Shown: in pieces, positions 12,760 through 25,100 of the stretch
How positions within the stretch are numbered: the first letter of the stretch is position 1
How the letters are laid out: each line of letters opens with the position of its first letter
Assembly: GCA_963930775.1 (NCBI GenBank)
Contig: OZ005695.1
Coordinates: forward strand, 7,874,001 to 7,938,000
Direction: 5' to 3'
Origin: Cliona cf. orientalis
Taxonomy: Eukaryota; Porifera; Demospongiae; Clionaida; Clionaidae
DNA length: 64,000 bases
Notes under the pieces: generated by a model
What the model was told of the DNA's origin: nothing
The model's input: only the letters and a program-made list of their open reading frames with translations
Database searches by the model: none
Translations under genes and position numbers: made by a program

Positions 12760-13714
12760 ATGTCAATGAGCAAGGATATTCCATTAAAAGTAGTCAATGA
12801 GACAAGTAGCACTAGTGGCGTGAAAGTGGTCATCTTCGCCAAAAATGCCAATGCTCTTGACTCCTATCACTGGCCATGGCAGATCCTAAATCTCTCGGCT
12901 CCTGGAGTGGCTGAGACACTCCTGTATCCAGCAGAAACTTCACTTGAGGCCAGGTGGTCTGGCATAGCTATAGGCCGACATCCTCTCTTGGTGGGACCAT
13001 TCCCTGTGAAATCTGGAAGTACGTGGGAAATTCTCCAGCCAGAAGAAAGGGGTACCCCTGTCCTTCAACAAGGTTAGCTAATAGCATAATTATTGTTAGT
13101 TAATATTGTTGTGGAATAGAGTATAGATTATTCTACCACTGGTAAAAAATTCCTCCAAATTTACCTAAAAAAGCCAACTAATTATTGGTAACCTAGAGTC
13201 TATACTTTTCTCTTGTATGCCATGAATTTTATTAGCAGATTATGTGAATAATTATTGTAGCAAAAATGCTATTAATTATTGTAAGTCATGATGTTGGTCG
13301 ATCAATGACTATTATAATATAACTCCCAAATTAATCTCCACGCATATTATTATTATTATAGTGAATGGTGTCCCACTGAATCCTGATAATGCCATTGTGG
13401 TAAGGAATGTGGCTCCTCTTAGCTGGTCGGGACGAGAGTATGGATTCGGAGTCCTCAAGGGAAATAGTCTGTTAATGAGACTGCAAGTCCTGGTTGGTGA
13501 ACAGGCTAGCTTCTTGCTGGAGCCCATACTCTACTTTGGAATTGTCCAGTCAGGCATGTTCATTTCCAAGTCGCAGATGTTCAAGAGTCCTGAAATAGAG
13601 GGGATGTGTGAGGCTCTGGAAAGCTTTGATCTGGGAAAATATCCAAACGGGCTGAAAGTAATCCTGAAAGAGAGTGCTGATGGAAAATTTATAATCATTG
13701 GAGAGAACTTATAG
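12760..13714 (+). CDS. Small two-exon protein, unrelated to the receptors
   Basis: Exons are 12760-13072 (phase 1, donor GTTAGC) and 13362-13714 (acceptor TATTATAG); the joined product is 221 residues. There is no signal peptide and no membrane helix, so a cytosolic protein is likely. The sequence alternates short hydrophobic strands (VKVVIFAKN, WPWQILNL, LLVGPFPV, FLLEPILYFGI), suggesting a beta-sandwich. The pattern loosely recalls small uncharacterised proteins common in bacteria and fungi that have a V-x-I/F-x-K-N start and a late F-x-P-x-I-x-x-G motif. That resemblance is from memory of the pattern and is weak. It is the only intact gene here outside the receptor family. The frame is clean and both splice sites fit GT-AG, but the donor is non-consensus at position +3. 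Function is not assigned. Confidence 0.65.
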
Positions 13715-13816
13715 TTTAAATGTTATGCAGTAGCTACTCGGACAATATTAAATTAATCTCTGATGACTGCTAGCATTAAGCTTGCTTTACTGTACTGCAT
13801 TATCATGTTGCCATCG

Positions 13817-13878
13817 GCTTGTGTAACTCTCCACGCATGCGCTTAGGCCTAAGCGCATGCGTGGAGAGTCACACAAGC
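13817..13878. repeat. 62-bp near-perfect palindrome
   Basis: Two 31-bp arms meet at GG|CC with one mismatch and no loop. The arms contain CCACGCATGCGC, an NRF1-like core. It lies between the small two-exon gene and receptor B. It could be a bidirectional regulatory site or a minimal foldback element. Confidence 0.8.
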
Positions 13879-14006
13879 TAGGTCGACAATTTTTACGGTA
13901 TGACGTAACTAAATCAGCGATTCGGGGAATCCCCTGGTAAACCCCCTTCCTTCATAGGTGCCGCCCATGTTTTTTATGCATATGCATATGCATTTGCAGG
14001 ATCATC

Positions 14007-16168
14007 ATGGCCACACATCAGTGGATTCTTTTGCAGCTTCTTTGTGGTTTGCTGCTACTAGTAGCAAACGCTGGTAAGTTTTGAAATTTAGCAGCAACAA
14101 CTAAAGTTATTATATCACGGATGCATGCTATCTTTCAGATGATGTCAGAATCGAATCATTGATTGCAATCAAGCAAACAGACGCTGGAGTGGAACTATCT
14201 ATTTTTCCTAAATACTTCGGCACAAAGAGCTCTGCATCTGATCCATTTCATTCAAAAACAGTGCCTGATCATCAACTCTCCTTAGACTGTGGTGATAAGT
14301 ACTTTCGTTGCAAGCCGCTACCCGTAGCCACACAGAATACCTCAAACGAGACTGCTTATCAACTTCTTGTACCACTTAATGGAGGGTTGCTGGTCATGGA
14401 ACTGAATTTTCAACCAGCAAACAAGTCTAACATGGTATTTGGTGCTTTCCAGATACTCAACACTGGTGGTTGCAGCCCCACGACGATCTTTAAACTATAC
14501 GACAGCCACTACACGATGTGTACCAACTTACAGAACAAATTAGTATCACTGTATGAGATACGAGTGAATAAATCATCAATTGAGAGAACAGAAATAAGTG
14601 GTCCACTTGTTACAGTTGCTGATTTTACGGATGCATTGGACGTGGTGAACATGTCCAATTTTCTACTCTCAACAGATGATCCTAACATACCTTACATCTA
14701 TTTTGCAGTTGATAATTACCTATTCGCAATAACTCCCTTAGATTATTCGGTTGATTTTGACTTTCTCCAAGTTGGTACAACTAGATGTAGGTACATTCAT
14801 CGGCTTGTACGTGTCTCAAATACACAAATGTTGGCCTATTGCTCCTCAGAATTTGTCTATTTTGATACCGAGCATGAAGATTGGGTGAGCGAACACTCTT
14901 ACACTGACAGTGGAGTACCCTACATCTGCCCAAATGAAATGTATGGAATTAGTGCATTCCACGACTACTTAGAATACTCTGTCGGTCAAAGCAAAGGAAC
15001 TTTGTCACATGTGAACGTGGACAGCGGAGTATGTTTCAGTGGAACGGGAGGGCAGAACTACTTCGTATACAATGACAAAGTAACTGATACTATTTCCCTT
15101 ATGAATTTCACTTCCCCTAGTCAGACACAGATGCAGTTGTGTGAAGGTACAGATTGCCTTCCTGTCATTGCAGTAGAAGATCCAATTCGATACCTGATTG
15201 TCAGACAGCCCTCTAGTGATGGACAAGTCGATGTGTTAGACATTGGGGCAAACTTCAGTAAGATCATATCTGCCAACAACCGTGAAGCATCTGATATGTT
15301 CACCATTGTGCATGTAAGGGCACCACTGTATCCCTACCCTTCAGAATTACCTCCAAGGAAAAAGACTCAACTGATCATCCCACTAATAATTGGTGGTGGC
15401 CTAATAATTGCTGCTCTGATTACTGTGGTGATAATTGTCATAGTCCTTACTGTCGTCCATAAACGGATCACAAAACAAAGTGAGTACATGTACATCTTTT
15501 TATTCCATTTGCTCATCCATTGATTCAGCTCAATTTAAACAAATCTTTTTAGATGTAGATCTACCATTACCTGAATCACAACCTACATGTGTAATATGTA
15601 AGTTTAGAATTAGGTACCTATAATATTATTATTATTCATTTGCATGTTGACAGCAAATCATCTTCCATTTGGATTTCAAGCACCCCAAGAACAACCATTG
15701 TAAGAAATGCTTGATCATCATGGGAGATGGTTACTGCTCACTCAGCATTCCATACCCTTTATTCATAACATAAAATTACCAGTATTCATACATGATTAAT
15801 TATTTCTATTCCTGGTATGCAGTCATCAGGACGCATGTCCAGTGTCTCCATCTGGTGATGCAGCGAACTCCATGCCAGCAGGGAGGAACAGTAACAGCTG
15901 CCTTGGACAACTTGGAGAGGAGGAAGAGATGCTACGCCGAGAGAAGAAGCTCAATGAAGACGTGCAAATGCCAGATAATGAAAAGATGGCGGGTCCCGGT
16001 ATTACGCTTCATGATTCCACCAGTCTTGCCACTGCTTCACTGAGTTTAGATCCAGAGGCAATCACCGTCAGTGACCCCACAGCTACTACTGCAGCGGACA
16101 GTGACACTGGGAGTGAGGACAGTAGAATGAACTCTGATAGGGAGCCACTTTTGGAAAACAGCAGTTAA
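14007..16168 (+). CDS. Type I membrane receptor-like protein B, 5 exons
   Basis: Exons are 14007-14073, 14139-15479, 15553-15597, 15654-15699 and 15823-16168; 1845 nt in frame (614 residues). Exon 1 is a signal peptide (MATHQWILLQLLCGLLLLV) ending in phase 1. Exon 2 holds the ectodomain, with CGDKYFRC and the family blocks VPYICPNEM and GVCFSGTGGQNYF, then a long Ile/Val helix and KRITKQ. Three tail exons follow; the last is acidic and ends DREPLLENSS. DREPLL fits the acidic di-leucine [DE]xxxL[LI] sorting signal. Exon 2 leaves in phase 1, unlike the phase 2 seen in the other subtypes. The small exons 3 and 4 are proposed from splice sites and frame continuity only. The other parts are firm. 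Confidence 0.75.
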
Positions 16169-17004
16169 ACTAGTTCTAAAGGTCTGCCCCAAGAACGAGA
16201 CTACAGTTAGTGTAGCTTATATTCAACACTATGTGTTATAGTTAAATGTTGTGCATATGGTACCGGTATTTGTTCTATAATTCTGTATACATATAGCTAT
16301 AATATACATTAATTTTGCTATAATAGTGTGCATACATTTTTGCAAAAAAAATCTGATTTAAATATAATACACTGTTCAGGGGGGGGAGGTGGTCAGTCAG
16401 TGTCAAGGTATAGGATGCATGATCATGATGTACTAGTATATCGATGATGGCCGCGCGGGCCGGTGTTGATTATCTTGTTTCCTATCAGGGTTTCATCCAG
16501 TGGGAGGGACAGGGGAAAGCTTCCCCTCCAAACTCCCTAGCTTCCCGAAACAATCTGGAGGAATTCTCCTAAAATAATAATATGTCTCAAGGAACTTTGT
16601 GTGCTAAATACGCCCACTCATTTATCGCGCTTCCACCCCAAATTTTTGTCGCTAGATGAAACCCTGCCTATGTGGAGAAGGGCATATTGCTGCTCCTCAA
16701 CTAGCGTTTTGCAAACGATTATAATATGGATGTACAGCGGGATGGAAAATTATAGCTATTGCAGCTATAGCCCAACAGTATTTTACATCAAAGTCATATA
16801 AATCAGTGGCAAAATTTTATAATATGATATTGTGGTTTGCATGAGAAATCTTTACTACAGAGATATAAGAATAATATTATGTCTAGTCTTAATCACATTC
16901 AGTGGTTTGTTTCCCATAGATATAGCCGGCTAGCCTAGGATCCTCCGCCGCGCCGCGGGGGAGGGGCTGGGGTCAAGAGTGCAATCATAATCGTTGACCC
17001 ATTA
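16169..17004. other. Intergenic block upstream of C1
   Basis: The B 3' flank, then DNA duplicated upstream of C2 (49640-50070). A conserved GC-rich phrase GCCGCGCCGCGGGGGAGGGG at about 16946-16966 and GGGGTCAAGAGTGCAATCAT lie just before both C start codons and probably belong to the promoter or 5' UTR. Confidence 0.5.
16496..16666. mobile_element. 171-bp MITE, CAGGGTTTCAT ends
   Basis: CAGGGTTTCATCCAG at the left and CTAGATGAAACCCTG at the right are inverted, flanked by CCTAT on both sides (16491-16495 and 16667-16671). The duplicated block upstream of C2 (about 49680) lacks the element, giving an empty site. A related sequence appears inverted at about 47420-47500. Confidence 0.8.
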
Positions 17005-19190
17005 ATGATGGGGTCTTGTAGCTTGTGGTTGCTGCTCGTGGTTCTTCTCTCTTCGGCCGTCAGAACCTACAGCCAAAAACGCACAGAGGACCACGGTTTG
17101 ACGTTTCTAATGGCCATTAAGAGCAATGAAAGTGGATTGGAGATAAATACTCACTTGAGGCTGGAAAACCAAGGCAATGAGGACATTGAGAGATATAGAT
17201 CGCACCCCGAATCCCAGGTGCTTTTTATTCCAGGTCATAATTTGTCTTCAGCGTGTGGTGATCAATATTTCCGATGCCAAGAACTACTAGTTAAAATGTT
17301 CCAAGGAACGAATTCAAATAGGAAGATTAATATAGTCTTTGTTCCGCTGGAGACAGGTATATTATTACTTTTTAACTGGTATGATTCATATAATGTGGAG
17401 ATGAAATTTAGTATATTTCAGTTTAACTGCCACCCTGTGGTATTCTATGAAATCTACAGCAAAGTTTATATGGTTTGCATCAATATTTATTCACATGGAA
17501 ACTACACTATGAGAGTACACGAGGTTATCCTAACATTAACTAGTTCAGGGATTGAAGAAGTAGCCCTTATGGGACCTAGAGTCACATGTGAAATCATGAA
17601 AGATATGTCATCGTGGTTAAATTTTCATATTTTGAATGTGGAAGACAAAATATACGTTGCTGTAGGTAACACCATTATTGTCATGGATGCCCTTAACTCA
17701 ACACAGATAAAATGTATGCCTAGAGAATTATCTAACTGCAGCCAAATTTATAACCTTGTACCTACTATCAACGTTGATGGCCAACCATTACTGGTAGCTA
17801 ACTGCAGCGACAGATATATCCACTTTAATCCAATGCGTGGAGACTGGACTAAAAATATACCCAGTGATAGTAAATTTTACATATGTCCTGATAGCAACTA
17901 CAACGTTAACGTTACTCTCATCACCAACAGCGAAGGAGATTCTCAGGACCTGGTGCAGTTTTCAGAAAAGGATTCCTCACCAATCGTACTAACAAAAACT
18001 ATTGGCAGTGGTTTGTGCTTTGAATCTCAAAACAAAACTTATTTCACTTTCTCAGATCTGCAAAGCAACAGGATTCTCGTGTATGACTTCAGTACACAGA
18101 ACCACTACCCTGTGTCACCTTATGACTGCTTAGCGCAGCTGGACTGTCCCCAGCTACTCTTACTACAAAACCAATATCTAGTAGTCCGAGATGCCAATTG
18201 TGATCTTGTTCTTGATACCACCACCAATTTCAGTTTGATATTCAACATTTCTAGTGGTACTGCTGACATTCTTGCTGTTCTCCATGGCAACATTAACAGT
18301 GCTATCACTCCATCTCCCCCACTTATTCATAGCACCACCACAGCAAAAGTCCCGCCGGCGCCAGGTAACTACGAGACATCACTCATAACTATACTTACTA
18401 GTATTTCATCCCAGTGCACATCAGAGGTATTATGCGCTATATAGCTTTGCTATCATTGCCACAATCTCACCTGGTACATAGTGTAATAATTTTGCTGTTA
18501 TGGTACATTGCTTCCCATAATCATCAGATTATTATGGAGATGTGAGTATATATTATTATGCAATAATTATTATGTGGGTCATTGCTTCTCATAATAACCA
18601 CGACATTACTATCACACCCACAGATGTATTCCACAAAGACTTAGTGGGAATAATTTCAACAACCACTATTGGATTGTTTGCCATTATTGCTATTTTGGTG
18701 AGTGTTACTATTGGATTTTCTGTCCAACACTGGAGAAGAAAGAGGTGAGTAGCTAGCGCTGTTTAAATTCAGATCTGTAATGATTGTTTTCTATACAGGG
18801 GAATGAATGCATACAGAATACCAAGTGAGATATAGTTTTAAGATTATTAACGATATGTGATAGCCCAACAGGCAATAATTTAGGGAAAAAAGCAGCAGCT
18901 AGGCTCAGCCTGCATGCTTCTATATAGCTGCACAGGGGCATGATTGAATCATACTATGCACACACCTTGATGACAATTTTTTTGGTACTATGCATCAATC
19001 TATACCTTGATAATTAGGATTGAGATTTAACCATCGACCTAGACCACTACTTGTTGCTGAAAGTGCTCAAGAGGAAGAGGAGGAGGAGGAGGAAGAGGAA
19101 GAGAGTGAAAATTGTGAAATGGTGTCAATGGTGAACTTAAGGGAGCCGCAGCGATTTGGAAAGGGGTGGAGATTGACAACTACAGTATAG
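17005..19190 (+). CDS. Type I membrane receptor-like protein C1, 4 exons
   Basis: Exons are 17005-18364, 18624-18744, 18799-18824 and 19018-19190; phases 1, 2, 1 and 1680 nt (559 residues). Exon 1 carries signal peptide (MMGSCSLWLLLVVLLSSAV), ectodomain with CGDQYFRC, and a short Thr/Pro stalk. Exon 2 carries DVFHKDLVGI, the membrane helix and basic HWRRKR. Exon 3 is a nine-codon piece ending in RIP. Exon 4 encodes HRPRPLL, then 11 consecutive Glu, then RFGKGWRLTTTV and stop. The C-terminal TTV fits a class I PDZ ligand (S/T-x-hydrophobic). Reading past the exon 1 donor gives an early stop, supporting the intron. Two adjacent ATGs (17005 and 17008) are equally good starts. The duplicate C2 shares the exon plan. 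Confidence 0.8.
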
Positions 19191-19393
19191 CTAATTATCA
19201 TGACAGATCGTACGATAACAATTAAAATTCAATATCATTATCATTAATGAATAATGATTATGTTGTGTCATTAGCATCCAGCAGATACTGGTTGTATTAA
19301 ATTTTACTAAGTGTATTCAGAGCCGTGGGCGTGGCTAGGAAACGTTAATTGAGACAAGCGGTAGACCGTAGAGTAGCCAACAGCCAACCAATC

Positions 19394-21590
19394 ATGGGGT
19401 CTTGTAATTTGTGGTTAGTGCTTATGGCTCTTCTCCCCGTGATCAAAATATCCCCTGTCTATTGCCAACGCACGGACGACTACAGACTGACGCCGTTTCT
19501 AGTGGCCATCAAGAGCAATGACAGTGGACTGGAGATTCGTACTCTCTTCCAAGAAGATCTCGCGTCTGTCGGCAACAACGGGACGAGCCCTACCCACGTC
19601 GCGGAGCCGCTAGAACCTCAGACGAAATTTATTCCTGGTTACAACTTGTCTTCAAAGTGTGGTGATGAATACTACCGATGCCAAGAACTTTTAGTTGTCA
19701 ATGACTCTAGTCACAATAATGGTTTGGGATCCCTCAGTATCGTGTTTGTTCCACTGGAGACTGGTGTGCTCCTTATATGCTTTTGGTATGACTCAAATGC
19801 CACAATAGTACAGTGGAATACTTCTATTATAAATAGTTCCAACTGTACACCCACAGTATTCTATAAGATCAAAGGCAAATTCTATATGGTTTGTATCAGC
19901 TCATACTATGAAGAGCATTTAATATACAATGCTGCTGTATATGAGGTACGGCTAAAATTTAATATCAGTGGTTCAGGTACAACACTTGCAGAGAAAACAA
20001 CTATAAATGTCAATAATATTTCAGATTCATTGTCTGATTCAAACATTTCAAATTTCATCATTGTGGAGCAAAGGATCTATTTTGCTATTGGAAGCACCAT
20101 TGTTGCATTGGACATCCTGGACTCAACACAGACACAACAATATCCTGAACTACCTCAGTGCCCTCAAGTTTATAAACTTGTAGAATCTGTCGGCACTGGA
20201 AATCAAAAAGTACTGATGGCCTATTGCACAAACGGATACATTCTCTATGATCCAGTGTATGGAGATTGGTGCACAAAATCCCTCTTTTCAAGTAATGGGG
20301 TACCATACCTGTGTCCTAACAACAGCTATAGAGCTACTCTTTTCACAGAATCTGGTATTTTACAATTTTTTATAAGGAGTGTATCGTCAAACACAATCAA
20401 TAATGCAAATGTAAGCAATGGCATCTGCTTTGAATCTCAAAACATGATGTATTTTGCCTACTCAGATCAGCAACACTACAATATCTATGTATACAACTTC
20501 AGTAGACAAATCTGTTACCCTATATCTCCTTACTTTTGCTTAAACTTACAACGGAAATGTCCCCAATTATTCATAATAGATAATCAATATCTAATAATCC
20601 GTGATTCTCATCATGATCGTATTCTTGATATCAAAACCAATTTCAGTTTGATATTCAACATCTCTAGTGGCACTGCTGACATTCTTGCTGTTCTCCATAA
20701 TATTAGCAATACTAGTGCTATCACTCCATCTCCACCAATTGCAAGTACTACAACAGAAAGTGCTCCTTCAAGTATGAATATTGTTGTAACGGCAACTCCA
20801 AAATACACCCATACTCCCACTGTGACTCTACCATCTTCGGTCACTGTACACACTAGTAGTATTGCCACAACAGCCTCCCCAGGTATAATAATATTATTAT
20901 TATGTTATTACGTATACTAAATATTATGCCCTCACTAGCTAGTCTATCAAGACACGAAAAACAATAATGTTATCTCACTCATGTACAGATACCGGTGGTC
21001 TTTCACGTACTAACTTGGTGGGGATAATTATGACGCTCATCATTGGACTGTTCGTTATCATCATAGTAATTATGATAGCCACTAGACGACCTATCCAGCG
21101 TTGCTGGAGAAAAAAATGGTAGGTTCGATATAGCAGCCTCGCCTCCTGTTCTGAATAATTTATTATTATTTTAGATTCATACATGTTCATGTATACAATA
21201 CAGGTGCACCTGTAATGTGCGTAGAATACCAAGCTTAAGACTAAGACTTAGTGAGTTTCTTAATATATTAATAAACACATTTGTATCGTAGGTGCATACT
21301 GCTCTATAATAGTGGGTTTGCTAGCTGTCACTCTGAGTGCCATAGTACGTATTGTCATATTTATTCTATAAGCCGCCAGCTGCAGCCAGATCGACCTCTC
21401 AAGTGTATGGATCTATGATCACCCACAATGTCATGTAAGCATGGATGCATAGTATTATTATACCACAGGAAGGAATACTGATCGGAGAGCACTGCTTGCT
21501 TTTGACAGTGCTCGAGAAGAGGAAGACAAAGAAAGCTTAGAAATGGAGTCAAGAGCGAAACAGCTAGGATGGAGGATAACTAAACTTTAA
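19394..21590 (+). CDS. Type I membrane receptor-like protein D1, 4 exons
   Basis: Exons are 19394-20882, 20989-21118, 21204-21250 and 21469-21590; phases 1, 2, 1 and 1788 nt (595 residues). I start at 19394 because it opens a signal peptide (MGSCNLWLVLMALLPVIKI) matching C1; the open frame continues upstream without an ATG. Exon 1 holds the ectodomain (CGDEYYRC, DPVYGDW, VPYLCPNNSY) and a Thr/Ser stalk. Exon 2 holds GGLSRTNLVGI plus the membrane helix and CWRKKW. Exon 4 encodes TDRRALLAFDSAREEED and ends LGWRITKL. DRRALL fits an acidic di-leucine signal, and TKL a class I PDZ ligand. Tail exons 3 and 4 align with those of C1 and F. AATAAA at 21605-21610 is a likely polyadenylation signal. Confidence 0.8.
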
Positions 21591-22104
21591 ATATTAGGTA
21601 CATAAATAAAATTAATCAGCTTGGAGTAGCTAGTACAATTCATTCTTTAGCGTGAATATGCAATGGATGTGATTAGGGCATGTTCAGTATGCACGAAGCT
21701 GACCTAAAGGCCACGCAATGACAAGATCTTGTAATTTAAGTGATATCTCTATTTGTAGGCTACAGTCTTTCTCTCTCTCTAGCTCTTTCATTATACTCAG
21801 TAATCATGATACAAGGCTGCTGCCTGTCAACATGTGATAAAATTTAATTTTTAATTTCAAGAGGGCTACAGGCTGATGTTTTCGTGTTGCAGCTGGAGGC
21901 TCTAGTATCAGTCTCTTAATCATGACCTAGAATACAGTGGCTACCCTAGCCTTAGCCTACATGTATACGCGATGGTGAGCGCCCGTTAATCTGCGCATGC
22001 GCAAATCCCCACCATGCCAGAGCACGTGTATCGATGGGCAATTAGTGCTTAATTGGATTCCACTGGTAGTTTGTGAGAGGCGTGTCGTTGAAACAAGTGT
22101 AACG
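21591..22104. other. D1-E1 intergenic region
   Basis: Holds the D1 polyadenylation signal, a CT-rich tract at about 21765-21790 and the E1 promoter region. The phrase ACCTAGAATACAGTGG at about 21926 is the joint at which F fragments are fused upstream of E2, E3, E4 and E6. Here it is not preceded by F sequence. Confidence 0.5.
21992..22003. promoter_or_regulatory. NRF1-like palindrome, E1 promoter
   Basis: TGCGCATGCGCA about 100 bp before the E1 start, within the conserved phrase GCGCCCGTTAATC. It matches the NRF1 consensus YGCGCAYGCGCR (established knowledge). Function is inferred from conservation in all six E copies. Confidence 0.6.
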
Positions 22105-25100
22105 ATGCTTGCTTTACTGGTGCTTCAGTTATTGGTGATTCCTACTCTCACCTTGTGTGCTCAGCATGGTTCTAATTTGGATGGATCGATATCTGGGCTG
22201 TCATTCCTGGCTATCCAGAACAACGAAGACAGTGGAGGTGTAGAGATAATCATCGTAAGCAACAATGCAAAAGATTTATCCGAGCAACAGCAGTCTCAGA
22301 TTCATATTCCAGGCCACAGTTTGTCCTCAGGATGTGGTGATCACTACTTTCGATGCCAGGGGGATAATCTTTTGGTGGAAACTTTATTCCTCGAGGATGG
22401 CAGAGAGTTTGAGGTCTTCTTTATTCCACTGGAAAATGGTTTACTACTTTTAAGTCATTGGTGTGATTCAACTAGTCAAAGAGTTGCCAATAACTGCTCA
22501 TGGAATACAACTTTTTCAAACTCTTTGTCTAACTGTCGTCCCACAGTAGTCTACAACATCAGTGGCAAGGTCTATACTGTGTGCATGAGCTCAACAAATC
22601 AATACTTTAACATGTATGAAGTACAACTGCATCTAAGTGGAACAGCAATTGTAAATGCAACACTTTTGGGACCGCTGACTGAAATTCAGATTAATTCACT
22701 AACCACTTCAGATTTATCAAATTTTGTTCTTGTGGGACACATGGTCTACTTTGCCCTTGGTAGTACTATTGTTGTCATGGACATCTTGGACTCAACACGG
22801 ACACATAAATATCCAGAATTACCCGAATGTGCTCAAATTCACAAACTCATTTCTACTACTGGTACTGGGAACCAAAAGTTACTGGTAGCCTATTGCACGG
22901 ACGGATACATTATCTTTGATCCAGTGTTTGGAGACTGGACTGGCATACAACATTTCTCAAGTGATGGGGTACCATATCTATGTCCTGACAACAGCTACAG
23001 AGTTACCCATTTCATTAATGATACTGTACGCTTTTCAGTAAGAGGTGTGTTAATAAGCACAATCAACAATGTAAATATCAGCGGTGGTATCTGCTTTAGC
23101 AGTCAAAGCATAACTTATTTTGCTTACTCAGATCGGGAACACAACAGTATCTTTGTATACAACTTCATTACACAAACCCACTATGGTAACCCTACATTTC
23201 CTTATGATTGCTTAAATACTATGGAATGCCCTCAATTGCTTTTGCTGGGGAATCGTTACATGATTGTCCGTGATGCTAACAATATCGTTATTCTTGATAC
23301 TACCAACTTCAGCCTGGTATTGAACAAGACGTCAGGATGGGCAACTCAAACTTTGCTTACAGTGAGCCATATGAGTGCTAATGATGTGTCTACCGTTGCG
23401 CCACCCATCACAGTAGCTACTAATATAGCTGATGAAGTGTTCACATCAGATTCTCCTGTTGTGCCAACAACTGACATACAAACTGACATTCCTGAGGATA
23501 ACGTGCCTAGTACAGGTTTGCCCAATGAAGTGACTACCAATGCTGCTCGAGCTCCCATAACTACCACTGATCTTACTATTCCAATTACTGAGCAGTCGAA
23601 ATCAACTGATCTTCAACTACCACTGATCATAGTAGGATCGATAGCGGCTTTGATAATCAGCATCAATATCATCGCCATCACTATTTACTTCCTCAAGCGA
23701 TACAGAAAGCACCACAGGTAAAAATTTAATATTAATTTAACTATCAAAAGGATAATACTAGGAATGAACCCTATAGCTGTGCTCATCTAAGAGTGGTAAT
23801 CATATAGACTACCAGGAAGTAAATTCATTGTGAGCTACATATGTAGCTAGCATCATGCAGCTTATGTGCCCAGCTTGGCAAGTACTATGATTGATACCAG
23901 AACAGCGCCGGGAAACCAACCATGTACTGCAACATCTGGTGTTTTTCAGTACATGATGTAGCCAGCCATACAGTAACTCTACTCTGTGGGAATGGGTACA
24001 TAATTATTATGTGTGTAGTCTATATATAGCCCTCCATTGTTTCACTTTGAGGGGATAATTTATTACTCAATGCCACTTTTAATTAACTGAATGGGTGTGC
24101 ATGCAGTAGTGACTTATTGTTCCCAAGGAAATTTCAAAATAATATTATAGCGAGGCAAAACACTGATATTGTTATTAATTTGTTGTGTTTCTTGAAGTCT
24201 TATAATAATAGCTATAATATTCTTATTTTGAACACAATAATAATATTATTATAGCTAAAATTAATTTCCATCATGCAGTTATAGTCTTCTCCTCCAACTG
24301 GACAGTGTGGTCAACACGGTGGATGGACAAATGGGTAAGTATGCATGCACAGTTATATTATTATACCAATATAGAACATACTATGATTGGTTAAGCTTAG
24401 CTATTTACTCATCAGTCTTGAGCTTTCTCAGTGAATCAGTGTGAAATTTGAAAAACTATATAGGGTCAAAAAAATACCGTAAATCTGGAAATTTTCGTTG
24501 TAAAAATATTTTCGCAGTGGTGGCGGCTACGAAAATTAATCTTACGAAAGTTAGTATGCACTATTAACGCTAGTGATTCCAGACGATCGACCTCTGGCAA
24601 TAAAAGCAGCCATAGCTTGGTAATGGATTTCGCTATGAACAGGAAACACAAACCAAGAGTTAGCTGAGTGAATGGTCTTTCTTCTGAACCTTGAATCAAG
24701 CAAATCGGTTAACCACACGCTTTGCGATTTTGATTTTTAGCTCTATGGAAATTTGCATGCAAAAATCTGTTTCAGTGCGTAACTCGAACAAGCTTTGTTC
24801 TTTCAACAGGAAACATCCAGCGCTGAATAGGCCTCGTCGAGAGGAAGCTATCGACACCTTAATCGTTTGAATTGCTATCGCCGCCACTTAGCGATATCGA
24901 GCCGAAAAATCGGACGTCTGGAATCGCTATTAACGCTAATGCGGTAAGGGGTCGTTCCTACGAAAATATTTTTACACGGAAATTTATCATACGAAAGTTT
25001 CTGTACACGAAAATTTCCAGATCTACGGTATGTTTTCTACTGCCATAGCAATTAATGCTTGTAATAATTATATGTAGCTTTTCTATGATATTATAGAATC

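Noticed and set aside
21997-22104. N-terminal extension of E1 from an upstream ATG
   Set aside because: The ATG lies inside the NRF1-like motif, the extension is not conserved in E2, and it would bury the signal peptide.
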